From JBEBSD01 sp040394475 (lineage in GTDB: Bacteria; Bacteroidota; Bacteroidia; Cytophagales; Spirosomataceae): DNA of 56,341 nt. Below are positions 33,401 through 40,313 of this stretch, piece by piece. Numbering within the stretch: the stretch's first letter is position 1; the number at the start of each line of letters is the position of its first letter. The notes beneath the pieces were generated by a model. The model had not been told where the DNA came from. It was given only the letters and a program-made list of their open reading frames with translations, and searched no databases. The stretch is from contig JBEBSD010000038.1 in NCBI GenBank assembly GCA_040394475.1, positions 1 to 56,341 of the forward strand, written 5' to 3'. Position numbers and translations under genes: made by a program.

Positions 33401-33818
33401 GGGATTCATCGTCACCCGTGATGTGTGTGCCAGGAGATTCCTCCCGGACAGCAGAGTTCTTCTGCAAAGGGCGCTTTTCCCGAATCACAAACGTTTGGGA
33501 GTCAATTTCCACGCATAGCATTTCCAATGGCGCTAACAGCCGATTCAATTGTTTAGTCATTCCGCTATTGAAGTACTCCAGGGGACGCGTAGCAACTTTG
33601 GCAGAACGAACCAGGCCGGCCCGGTAGTTGAACCGAACCGAAAAAGTTGATTCCAACTGGTCAAGCAGTGACTTTAAGGTTATTTGATTAGGGTCAGTCG
33701 TGGCGTTTGTCGACGACGATTGCAATTGCACTGAGGCAAGCGTTTGAGCTGAAGCCGGCATCTCCGTGCCCAACAGCAGCATCATACTTAAGCACAAAAA
33801 GTAAAGATGTCTAGGCAT
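30429..33818 (-). CDS. SusC/RagA-family TonB-dependent transporter with STN domain (SusC1)
   Basis: The 1129-residue protein starts with MPRHLYFLCLSMMLLLGTEM, a signal peptide. The STN signalling domain spans about 45-115 (ITLKSLLDQLESTFSVRFNY, PLEMLCVEIDSQTFVIRE), the carboxypeptidase-regulatory-like domain about 155-235 (ISGRVTDAVSGEGLPGVSIL), the TonB/plug part starts at ELVVVGYGTVKKADMTG, and a beta-barrel follows to the end. It imports a ligand delivered by SusD1 through the outer membrane. The STN domain signals to FecR, whose gene lies directly upstream. The first roughly 240 residues nearly match SusC2 while the barrel differs and its DNA is more AT-rich. Confidence 0.96.
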   Translation of the reverse strand: MPRHLYFLCLSMMLLLGTEMPASAQTLASVQLQSSSTNATTDPNQITLKSLLDQLESTFSVRFNYRAGLVRSAKVATRPLEYFNSGMTKQLNRLLAPLEMLCVEIDSQTFVIREKRPLQKNSAVREESPGTHITGDDESLVSPTDETPDAVPDRSISGRVTDAVSGEGLPGVSILLKGTQKGAITDAEGNFNVAIPDEEAVLMFSFVGYLSQEVMVGNRTSLQVTLQVDEKTLEELVVVGYGTVKKADMTGAVSQVKAEEITNYPVFSVDQALKGRASGVRVTQNSGRPGGRVEVQIRGGNSMMGSNEPLYVVDGFPITGNIDFLNPADITAIDILKDASATAIYGARGANGVVMVTTKAGKTGQQNRLEIGSYFGVQTIAKRYDMLNASEYATVVNEWLKNSNQPAYFDLNTITDEGTDWQDVIYRTASIQNHNLSFSGSSEKTQFMISGNYFKQDGIIFNSGIKKAGINSRINHQHNNWLKVSTSVNLSRIDDSFMPVDNSAHGSTVLSGALAAPPTLPLYDETGKYTRVNQIYSFGSESMNNPLIYSDPYKNIRSRNTMLTNSSLEIKIKPDLIFKSLIGFEYEIGSRETFTPIIYTGDRGGASSTNSIRNSTLNENTLTYSKTFNEKHSLELLGGFTYQFTRNRSTGISVSGFLNNSTEDYNLSAAEIVNPPSSDISEWTLASWLGRVNYSLLGKYLLTASIRTDGSSRFGINNKWGTFPSAAFAWRVSEEKFMSDVYFIDDFKIRTSFGMTGNTSVAPYQSLNRLSSVRYIYENQNQAIGYVPSGIANSSLKWETTAQLDLGFDLSVLKNRVHVTFDFYSKNTYDLLASVPLPPSMGFSSTLRNIGKMRNQGFELGISADILTKEFRWNIGSQIFTNRNKVIELANASDVRGGSINILGNVNLARQGQPFGVFYGYKENGLDEAGNIKYVDLNGDNLINTSDLTIIGDPYPDLVYSLNSNMSYKNFELSLFFEGTKGNDIFWATSATHLNSFQRGSNQFSDLIGNYWTPENPNPNAKYPRVSPSTQFSVSDRYIKDGSYIRLKSLRIAYNIPGVSIGKSSILSRSQLYLSATNLLTFTRYPGLDPEVNSTGSDSQSISSRLSMGVDESAYPTSRMFTGGIVINF

Positions 33819-33920
33819 TTCGGTGTTTTTTTGATTGGGTTTCTAAAAAAAATTGACATATGTGGTCCAGGCAAAGCCTTGGCTTTGGAATTGACACGTT
33901 AAAACAGCGTAATTGCCGTG

Positions 33921-34964
33921 CTATGGATTCGATATGAAGTAGATCCGGTCCTGATAAGGCATCGCTTCCAGCCCAAAGGTTTCGGAGAGGATGTTCAGTG
34001 CCTTCCGGGTATCACTGAGAGGCAGCTCACCGGTAAACTGCTGCTCCTTAAACTCCTCCCCTTCCATCACCAGTTCTATCCCGTAAACCTCCTGAAACCG
34101 CTGCTTCAATTCAGCCATCGGTGCATTTTCAAACACTAAAAGGCGTGACCGCCAGGCGGTAAGAGGTCGCTGCTGCTCCGTGTCAGCTTTCTCCAACCGA
34201 TACGTTTTATCTCCCTTTTGATAGGAAGCGACCTGGCCAGGCTTCATCAAAAACATCTTCCTGGATACAGGATCGGTCAAGGCGATCCGCCCCTCCTCGA
34301 GAAGTACACGGGTTTGTTGAGACCGATTATAAACCGTAAAGCGGGTTCCCAGTACGGCCACGTCGGCGCGATCTGTATGGACCGTAAATTTACGTTTGTC
34401 GCCGGTATGGTCATCCAGTTGCTTTTGAACTGCGAAAAATCCTTCCCCGGTAAGCCAAACCTCCCGTGTCGATCGCCATTTGAACCGGGAGGGGATCCGC
34501 AATTGACTGTTGGCGTTGAGCTTAATTTCCGAGCCATCGTAGAGTGTCAGCGTCCTGAGCTCTGCATTGCCGGTGAGAATCACCTTCTCCCGGAAAAAAT
34601 AGTCATATGCCAACAGACCTGTCACCAAAGGGAATAAGACGGCGGCAGCATACGCCCACCTGAATCGGGATCGGAGCGATCGACGGACGATAGTCGGCCC
34701 GACCGGCTCCACCGGCAAATTGTTCAGCGTTTTCTGATACAATTCATTCACATAAGTTTGCGAAAACGAGATCCAGGTAGACTCAAGTCCCTGTGCAAGC
34801 AACCGGGCTTGCTCGAAAGGTTGACGCAGGTGGGGATGGTTTTTCAACAAACCCTGCCAATAAGCAGTCATTTCCGGTGTCGGACCAGCTATCCAGGCAC
34901 GAAATGACGGATCTGCTAAAAAAGCCTCTGCATCGTAGGAGATGTAGTCGCTGAACGGTTTCAT
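33921..34964 (-). CDS. FecR-family anti-sigma factor (FecR1)
   Basis: About 347 residues from MKPFSDYISYDAEAFLADPS (a start at 34979 is also possible). Order: a cytoplasmic N-terminal part, a membrane helix at about 85-110 (WAYAAAVLFPLVTGLLAYDY), the FecR domain (TLYDGSEIKLNANSQLRIPS, REVWLTGEGFFAVQKQ, TVHTDRADVAVLGTRFTVYN) and the C-terminal STN-interacting domain (ENAPMAELKQRFQEVYGIEL, ALNILSETFGLEAMPYQDRI). It relays the SusC signal to an ECF sigma factor, but no sigma gene is adjacent or elsewhere in the window. It lies 102 bp before SusC1. Confidence 0.93.
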   Translation of the reverse strand: MKPFSDYISYDAEAFLADPSFRAWIAGPTPEMTAYWQGLLKNHPHLRQPFEQARLLAQGLESTWISFSQTYVNELYQKTLNNLPVEPVGPTIVRRSLRSRFRWAYAAAVLFPLVTGLLAYDYFFREKVILTGNAELRTLTLYDGSEIKLNANSQLRIPSRFKWRSTREVWLTGEGFFAVQKQLDDHTGDKRKFTVHTDRADVAVLGTRFTVYNRSQQTRVLLEEGRIALTDPVSRKMFLMKPGQVASYQKGDKTYRLEKADTEQQRPLTAWRSRLLVFENAPMAELKQRFQEVYGIELVMEGEEFKEQQFTGELPLSDTRKALNILSETFGLEAMPYQDRIYFISNP

Positions 34965-35129
34965 ACAAATGGTTTTCAACTATACAGTGAAGCCCGGAAG
35001 CAGTTTTGTAGCATAAAATTTCAAAAAAAAATCAAAAAGATTTCTTAAGAAAAGAATAAAAGGGGCAACACCAAAGATAAAGAGCTGTCATTTAACCTAT
35101 TGCGTAATACTTTCAGATTGCTGCAAACT

Positions 35130-35160
35130 TGTGAACGGGGAATTCCCGCCCGTTCACAAA
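35130..35160. other. 10-bp inverted repeat upstream of fecR1
   Basis: TTGTGAACGG at 35130-35139 and CCGTTCACAA at 35151-35160 are perfect complements with an 11-base GC-rich spacer. It lies between the pyruvyl-transferase-like gene and fecR1, so it may end the upstream operon or regulate the FecR1-SusC1 unit. No T-run follows. Confidence 0.5.
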
Positions 35161-35267
35161 TTGGATCGCAGGTCACAAATACCCTGTGTATTTGCGTAAT
35201 TCAAATCGCGGAAGTTGTCGGTCACACAGTCGATGATCCGCTCTTTGAACGTACCCCTCGCATTTTT

Positions 35268-36539
35268 TCAGGAATAGACATTATGTTTCAAAATCCCCAT
35301 CGTCCGCTCGAACCTTTCATTAACAAGCTTTTGTGCTTTCGCCACTTTCGCTTTGGATTTCTCCGGGTTCCGGACCATATCCAGCACCGCCGGGGTAATA
35401 CGCTCCACATCGGCCGGGGTATCCAGGTCGAAAAGCCAGTCGGCCAAACCAATATCACGCCACATGAACCCTTTGCTGGTCTGCTCCTTAAACCGACACA
35501 CCAGGGCCGGGATCCCGATGCCGATACACATAATGGGTGAATGCATTTCAATCCCGAACAGGCCGGCCGACCGCTCATAAGTGCTTATCGCCTCATCTGT
35601 AAGCCAATAGGAGCTTCGCCAGACCACCCGTTCTTTCACATCGTCGGGAAGGGGATCATAAAGCATCTCCTTCCCGATACGAACCTGCGTTTCGTTTTCC
35701 GGTACAATAAGTACCTTTTTTGAAGTTTGTCGAACGACGGCGATAATAGCCTCACGAACCGGCCGGTTATCGTGTTCTTTCATCTTTTCGTTGTATGCTT
35801 CCCTGGCTTTATCTACGGATCTATTCTTACTTTTAAGCTCCCACCACGGAGAAAACCGGTATTGCGGTATGACGCAGACGAATTCACCCTCTTCCAGATT
35901 GTGCTTTTTCAGAAAATCTATAGCGGGTTTATCATTTCTGAGATCAACTGCGAAAGCTCCATCAGGAGAAAAGCCGGTTTCCCGGCAGGTCAGGCCGTTC
36001 GCTTTGGCAAACTCAAAGGAAACCGAATCCCTGAAATAGACAAACCGGGCATTATTCATAAGATCAATATCCAGCGGATCAAAATTAGCTGCGTCCTCCT
36101 CGAACCCATATCTGCCCGGAAACGTGATCCCATAGATGCCGTAGGGTTTGCCGGTCTCTTTCCGCCACAGATCAAGGTCTGTCCTGGCAACCAGCGACGG
36201 CCCTGACCCGTGCAGCATAAAATCGCCCTCCCGGAGTGCCCGGCTTTTTTCCTCCTCTCCGTCAATAATGTGCACCTTCGGAAACCGCTTTTGCAGTATT
36301 TCCTTTACTCCGTTTCCTACATTCGAAGGCCACAAGCGCACCTCCGCTTCGGGGATGTGCTTTTCCAACAGCGTGAGGACGCCCGGCGTATGACCGATGT
36401 CGCCGATGTTAGCCGTTTGCCAGGAAGAGCGGAGTATAATTACCTTTTTTTTGTTTCCAGCTATTGCCGGGGTATTCAGCGCTCCCATAAGCAGCCCTAT
36501 TACAGCTGGCGTGTCTTTTAAAAATGTTCTTCTGTCCAT
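35268..36539 (-). CDS. Exported polysaccharide pyruvyl transferase-fold protein
   Basis: The 423-residue protein begins MDRRTFLKDTPAVIGLLMGA followed by LNTPAIAG, an RR-type signal peptide. The body matches the polysaccharide pyruvyl transferase family: VIILRSSWQTANIGDIGHTP, LHGSGPSLVARTDLDLWRKE, KPYGIYGITFPG, RFVYFRDSVSFEFAKANGLT, FSPDGAFAVDL, and a final EMHSPIMCIGIGIPALVCRF. Classical members act in the cytoplasm on lipid-linked sugars and transfer pyruvate from PEP; an exported version cannot easily reach PEP. It is the last gene of the SusC2 operon. Its role may be binding or modifying a pyruvylated glycan, which is inference. Confidence 0.82.
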   Translation of the reverse strand: MDRRTFLKDTPAVIGLLMGALNTPAIAGNKKKVIILRSSWQTANIGDIGHTPGVLTLLEKHIPEAEVRLWPSNVGNGVKEILQKRFPKVHIIDGEEEKSRALREGDFMLHGSGPSLVARTDLDLWRKETGKPYGIYGITFPGRYGFEEDAANFDPLDIDLMNNARFVYFRDSVSFEFAKANGLTCRETGFSPDGAFAVDLRNDKPAIDFLKKHNLEEGEFVCVIPQYRFSPWWELKSKNRSVDKAREAYNEKMKEHDNRPVREAIIAVVRQTSKKVLIVPENETQVRIGKEMLYDPLPDDVKERVVWRSSYWLTDEAISTYERSAGLFGIEMHSPIMCIGIGIPALVCRFKEQTSKGFMWRDIGLADWLFDLDTPADVERITPAVLDMVRNPEKSKAKVAKAQKLVNERFERTMGILKHNVYS

Positions 36540-36606
36540 TCTGATTTTTCTATTTCAGTATTTAATTCTCTAGCTGATTGATACTAATTTCATTTATTAT
36601 TGCCGC

Positions 36607-38502
36607 TTACGGAATCTGGTAGGTGAGCTTAATTCTCCCGCTTTTGCGCGGCCCGTCAATCTTGACCGCAATTCTGGAGTAAGGCTCTCCGCCCTCACTT
36701 ATTTGTTCGACCAAGACTTGATAGGGTAAGCCAAAACTATCGAGTTTCACCACTAATTTTTCGCCATTAAATTCAAGCAGCCACTGGTCAGGTAAAATTT
36801 CTTTCACCGACGATCTTGTAATCCAGGCGGTTTCAAAGTCAAAAGGTTCTGTAAACTCGAAGGTATCAAGCACCTCCAGGCTCCCCGGCCCCTTCCTTTC
36901 ATAGGTAAATTCACGCGCAAGCTTTTTCAGCCCGGGCACCTGATAGCAGGAAGACAGGTCCAGTGCGAAAATATCCTTCCGGAGCGTGAATTCCTGTCTG
37001 AGGATCGTCGCTTTCGCCTTTGCTCCACGGATTTGTTCCTTTCCGGCAACGAGAGGCACGGGGTGGCCGTACGATCCGAGCGACTTATACGTATACCGCT
37101 CCTGTCCGAAGGTCTTAGCGGTATAAGGGATGAGGCCAGGATCGCCCGTCACTACTTCTTTCCCGACCGCAATGGTATAGGAGCCTACATCGTTGTGATT
37201 GTGGTGCTCCGCGTTGTTCCCTCCTTTGAGGGCGGCGCCCAGCCCGGGGCCACCCAACGTACCGGGCCGCACTATCAGAATCCCTGCCACGTCAAAAAAT
37301 GATCTCAGCGCAAGGTCGGTATCCGCCTCGGCGCCGGCTTCGGTTTTCATCGAAGCAGTGTTGGGAAAGGCATACATGATATCGGTCGCCAGGTCGGCCG
37401 CGTCGCCGGGCGGCGGTTGATCGCCGTATTGAGGCATGAAGATCCCTAGGTTCCGCGCTGCGTACCACACGATCGGACCCGCCGGACGGGTTCCCGCCTT
37501 GCAATCGGCAATAGCCGGAAAGGCATCGTTGATGATCTCCGTCCGGATCCCGAAAGCGGCAATCTTTTTCATTTTGGGATGCCCGAAGAAGTCAAGCTGC
37601 CCTTGGGTGCTCTGCCAGACAATTTCGCGGAGGGCAATAAAGCGCCCGAACCCGTAATTGTAGTACCCAATCCCCTCGGAACAATAGCCATCGTCCGAAA
37701 AGCCGGCTATAAAGTTCTTATGATAGCGCTCCGCTATCGCGACGTATTGGGCACGCTCCTTCTTCTCTTCCAGTACCGTGAGCGCGGCGATCGTTATCCC
37801 GGCAAGGCAAACGGCATTCCAGTTGTTGGTCGCCGTAAGCCAGCCGTGGTCGTTGTTCTGTCCGTTAATCGTTGCCAGGATCGGCATCAGTACACGGGAA
37901 TTGATTTCCTCCTTCACGCCGGCAATCGTCGACGGAGAGAGCTTGTCGTCCAGAAGGTAGACTGCCTGCGCAAGGCTCTGTGCAAATCTCGCCGCCGAAA
38001 GCTCTACCAGTCCCTTGTGATTTCGTTCCAGGTAGTTCCGGGGGTTGACCCATGTTTTTTGAGAAATAAGCCCTTTTATGACTTCCTCGATCTTCGGCAC
38101 ATATTTACCCTCATTTGTCAGGCACTCAGCCCAGGTCAGCGTGGTCAGCCACCGCGCGCGTCCGAACTGCATATCCTTCCCCGACTGGGAGTCCCCATGT
38201 GTAAACATGCGCATATAAAGCGCCTCGTCAAATTCAGGAAAAGGCGTATCCAGGTACCTGTCGGCCAACCGGATGATCCGGTCGTAGTGGCCGCTTGCTT
38301 TCAGCTGCGACCAGGTCGTGCGCTCGCGGTACGGGTCGCCCAAGCCCTGCGGAATGTCCGGAAGCATCGTCGCGATCTGCTCAACCCGGTCCATATCCAG
38401 GGGAGCTACTCGTACAATTTTTACGGGCGATGCGTCTTGAACTACCGGGCGTTGCGCAAAGGCGCAGGATCCAAACCAAAACAAAAAAAACAGTTTCTTC
38501 AT
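36607..38502 (-). CDS. Heparinase II/III-type polysaccharide lyase
   Basis: The ATG at 38502 gives MKKLFFLFWFGSCAFAQRP, a signal peptide; the longer frame upstream overlaps the SusD2 gene and adds no family sequence. The 631-residue product has an N-terminal alpha/alpha toroid (TATNNWNAVCLAGITIAALT, GYCSEGIGYYNYGFGRFIAL) and the heparinase II/III C-terminal beta-sandwich with its HxHxDxG-type motif (AEHHNHNDVGSYTIAVGKEV, VTGDPGLIPYTAKTF). Such lyases cleave uronate-containing polymers (heparin, alginate and similar). The asparagine, tyrosine and histidines expected for catalysis are visible. It lies 11 bp after SusD2 and so belongs to the SusC2 operon. Confidence 0.87.
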   Translation of the reverse strand: MKKLFFLFWFGSCAFAQRPVVQDASPVKIVRVAPLDMDRVEQIATMLPDIPQGLGDPYRERTTWSQLKASGHYDRIIRLADRYLDTPFPEFDEALYMRMFTHGDSQSGKDMQFGRARWLTTLTWAECLTNEGKYVPKIEEVIKGLISQKTWVNPRNYLERNHKGLVELSAARFAQSLAQAVYLLDDKLSPSTIAGVKEEINSRVLMPILATINGQNNDHGWLTATNNWNAVCLAGITIAALTVLEEKKERAQYVAIAERYHKNFIAGFSDDGYCSEGIGYYNYGFGRFIALREIVWQSTQGQLDFFGHPKMKKIAAFGIRTEIINDAFPAIADCKAGTRPAGPIVWYAARNLGIFMPQYGDQPPPGDAADLATDIMYAFPNTASMKTEAGAEADTDLALRSFFDVAGILIVRPGTLGGPGLGAALKGGNNAEHHNHNDVGSYTIAVGKEVVTGDPGLIPYTAKTFGQERYTYKSLGSYGHPVPLVAGKEQIRGAKAKATILRQEFTLRKDIFALDLSSCYQVPGLKKLAREFTYERKGPGSLEVLDTFEFTEPFDFETAWITRSSVKEILPDQWLLEFNGEKLVVKLDSFGLPYQVLVEQISEGGEPYSRIAVKIDGPRKSGRIKLTYQIP

Positions 38503-38513
38503 AGAGGTTGCGA

Positions 38514-40196
38514 TTACCACCCGGGGTTCTGCTTCATGTTCGGGTTGGCGTCCATCTCCGAACTGGGAATCGGCCAGATCAGAAAACGGGGAGTCCACGG
38601 TACAATATTGGTAGGCAGCACCCGCCCGCCTGTCCAGGTATTGGTAGAGGCGACAAAGACCGGCGCGGCAAGATTCTCCATTGACGGGTAAAAATCTTCA
38701 AAGCGATACTGTATCATCGTCTTGTCGGTATTCAGGTAACGCATACGAACCGAATCGAACCAACGGTGTCCTTCTCCCACGAGTTCCAGGCCTCTTTCGT
38801 TGAATATTTTTAGCCGGAACTCCGCCTGCGACAGCCCTTCCTCCAGGTCCATCGGCATAGTTCGCCCTACCCCATTGGCTTTTCTTGCGCGGGCCCGCAG
38901 CTGATTGAAGGCCGCGTAGGCTTCGGCGGTCGGTCCGTTCAGCTCATTCTCCGCTTCGGCTTTAACAAGGTAGATCTCAGACAGGCGCATAATAAAGAAA
39001 TCGTTTTCATTGTTCCGACCCTGGTAACCGTCGGGATCAACGTATTTATTCAGGTACGGATACTCCTCGACGGGCTCATTGCTGGCCTTTCTTGTTTCGG
39101 GGTAGGTAATTCGGTCTACGCTCTGGTTCCGGTTCTGAAATCTGGTGATAAAGGACACTTCCGTCCGATAATCCCCTTCGTATTCCCCAGTGCTGTAAAG
39201 GTCGTAGAACCAGGGCTGTATTCTTGCTACTCCATTTCCCCGCCCGTTTTCTACATGCCCGCTAATATTCCAGCGGTTAGAAGGTTGTGTATACTGAGCC
39301 ATCTCCGATCCACTTGCGCTTGCACTTGCATTGGTGGCATCACGGGTAAATTGAATGCCGAAAATCACCTCCTGGTAGGCATTTTTTTCTTGGGTAACAT
39401 CAAAGAGTACGGCGTAGTTACTGATCAGGTTGTACTGCCTGGAAGCGATGACGCTGTCGGCATAATCCCGCGCCAGCAAGTAATTTTCGTGGGCAGGGCT
39501 ATCGTCACCCTTCAAGTCGCGATAGTTTGCGTAGGTAAGATAGGCCAATGAAAGCATGGCCTGCGCAGCTCCCTTGGTGGCATGTCCGGATTCCCTGGCC
39601 GACTGCCGGCTATACGGGAGCAAGGTCTCGTTGGCTATCCGGAAATCATCGAAAATCAACTGGTACACTTCTTCCACGGTGTTTCTGTTGGCGTAAAAAT
39701 CCGAGCTCCCGTTCGTGGAGCCGGTGTATATCGGCACACCTCCATGCATCCTCACTAGGTAGAAATAAGCAAATGCACGCATAAAATGCATTTCCCCGAT
39801 GATTCTCGTCCTGAAGGCTTCCGACCCGACCTCCGATACTCCGACGGTTTCGATCATAGCATTTGCCTCATTGATTATCCGATAGAAAGCCCTCCAGGGT
39901 GTAATAAAATACGGGTTGGAAGCTGATACGGTCCTTTCATTAAACAGCCGGAAAGTCGCCGAGGTGGAGCCGATGTCGTCTGCACCGTAAAGAATGATGT
40001 AATTGAGGTTGGACTTGAAGTTGTCGTATGCGGGCAACAGCGAATAAACCCCGTTGACGCGTGCAAGCACATCGTCTTCCGATTTCATGAAGGTGTCGGA
40101 AATGGGGGATGAATAGATTTGCTCCTCCAAGCTGCAGCCTTGCATGAAAAGACTACACAAAAGCACACTCAGTGTTGTTTTTATCCTAATTTCCAT
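38514..40196 (-). CDS. SusD/RagB-family nutrient-binding lipoprotein (SusD2)
   Basis: The 560-residue protein has a lipoprotein signal (MEIRIKTTLSVLLCSLFMQG, then the lipobox cysteine 21). SusD features: SEDDVLARVNGVYSLLPAYD, YRIINEANAMIETVGV, IIGEMHFMRAFAYFYLVRMH, GGVPIYTGSTN, HATKGAAQAMLSLAYLTYAN, and at the end FNERGLELVGEGHRWFDSVR and LIWPIPSSEMDANPNMKQNP. It should sit on the cell surface as the ligand-binding lid of SusC2. The heparinase-like gene follows at 11 bp and SusC2 lies 117 bp upstream, with a hairpin between. Confidence 0.95.
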   Translation of the reverse strand: MEIRIKTTLSVLLCSLFMQGCSLEEQIYSSPISDTFMKSEDDVLARVNGVYSLLPAYDNFKSNLNYIILYGADDIGSTSATFRLFNERTVSASNPYFITPWRAFYRIINEANAMIETVGVSEVGSEAFRTRIIGEMHFMRAFAYFYLVRMHGGVPIYTGSTNGSSDFYANRNTVEEVYQLIFDDFRIANETLLPYSRQSARESGHATKGAAQAMLSLAYLTYANYRDLKGDDSPAHENYLLARDYADSVIASRQYNLISNYAVLFDVTQEKNAYQEVIFGIQFTRDATNASASASGSEMAQYTQPSNRWNISGHVENGRGNGVARIQPWFYDLYSTGEYEGDYRTEVSFITRFQNRNQSVDRITYPETRKASNEPVEEYPYLNKYVDPDGYQGRNNENDFFIMRLSEIYLVKAEAENELNGPTAEAYAAFNQLRARARKANGVGRTMPMDLEEGLSQAEFRLKIFNERGLELVGEGHRWFDSVRMRYLNTDKTMIQYRFEDFYPSMENLAAPVFVASTNTWTGGRVLPTNIVPWTPRFLIWPIPSSEMDANPNMKQNPGW

Positions 40197-40204
40197 TTGT
40201 AAAA

Positions 40205-40259
40205 AAGGTTTGAGCCAGTAGCGCGTCAGATCCGAAGTATTAAGTAGTAGTCAAACCTT
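40205..40259 (-). other. Intercistronic hairpin between SusC2 and SusD2 genes
   Basis: AAGGTTTGA at 40205-40213 and TCAAACCTT at 40251-40259 form a perfect 9-bp stem enclosing 37 bases. It lies in the 117-bp gap between the SusC2 stop and the SusD2 start. It may tune the SusC:SusD ratio through RNA processing or attenuation. Confidence 0.5.
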
Positions 40260-40313
40260 CTACCTAACCGCTCACAGCCATATCATCATTTACTTAAATT
40301 TTACTATCCTATG

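Larger units (their letters stand above)
33090..35160 (-). repeat. Duplicated SusC-head/fecR segment, copy 1
   Basis: From within SusC1 (after the regulatory-like domain) through fecR1 and its upstream region, the DNA closely resembles 43090-44560. The shared upstream words include GCAAAGCC-TGGCTTTGGAATTGACACGTTAAAACAG and the region before fecR with the same TACAGTGAAGCC and TTTTGTAG pieces. Copy 1 keeps an intact fecR. Boundaries are approximate, judged by eye. Confidence 0.8.

Noticed and set aside
37579..38691. 370-residue plus-strand open frame
   Set aside because: It is antisense to the heparinase-type lyase and the end of SusD2, both with strong motifs.
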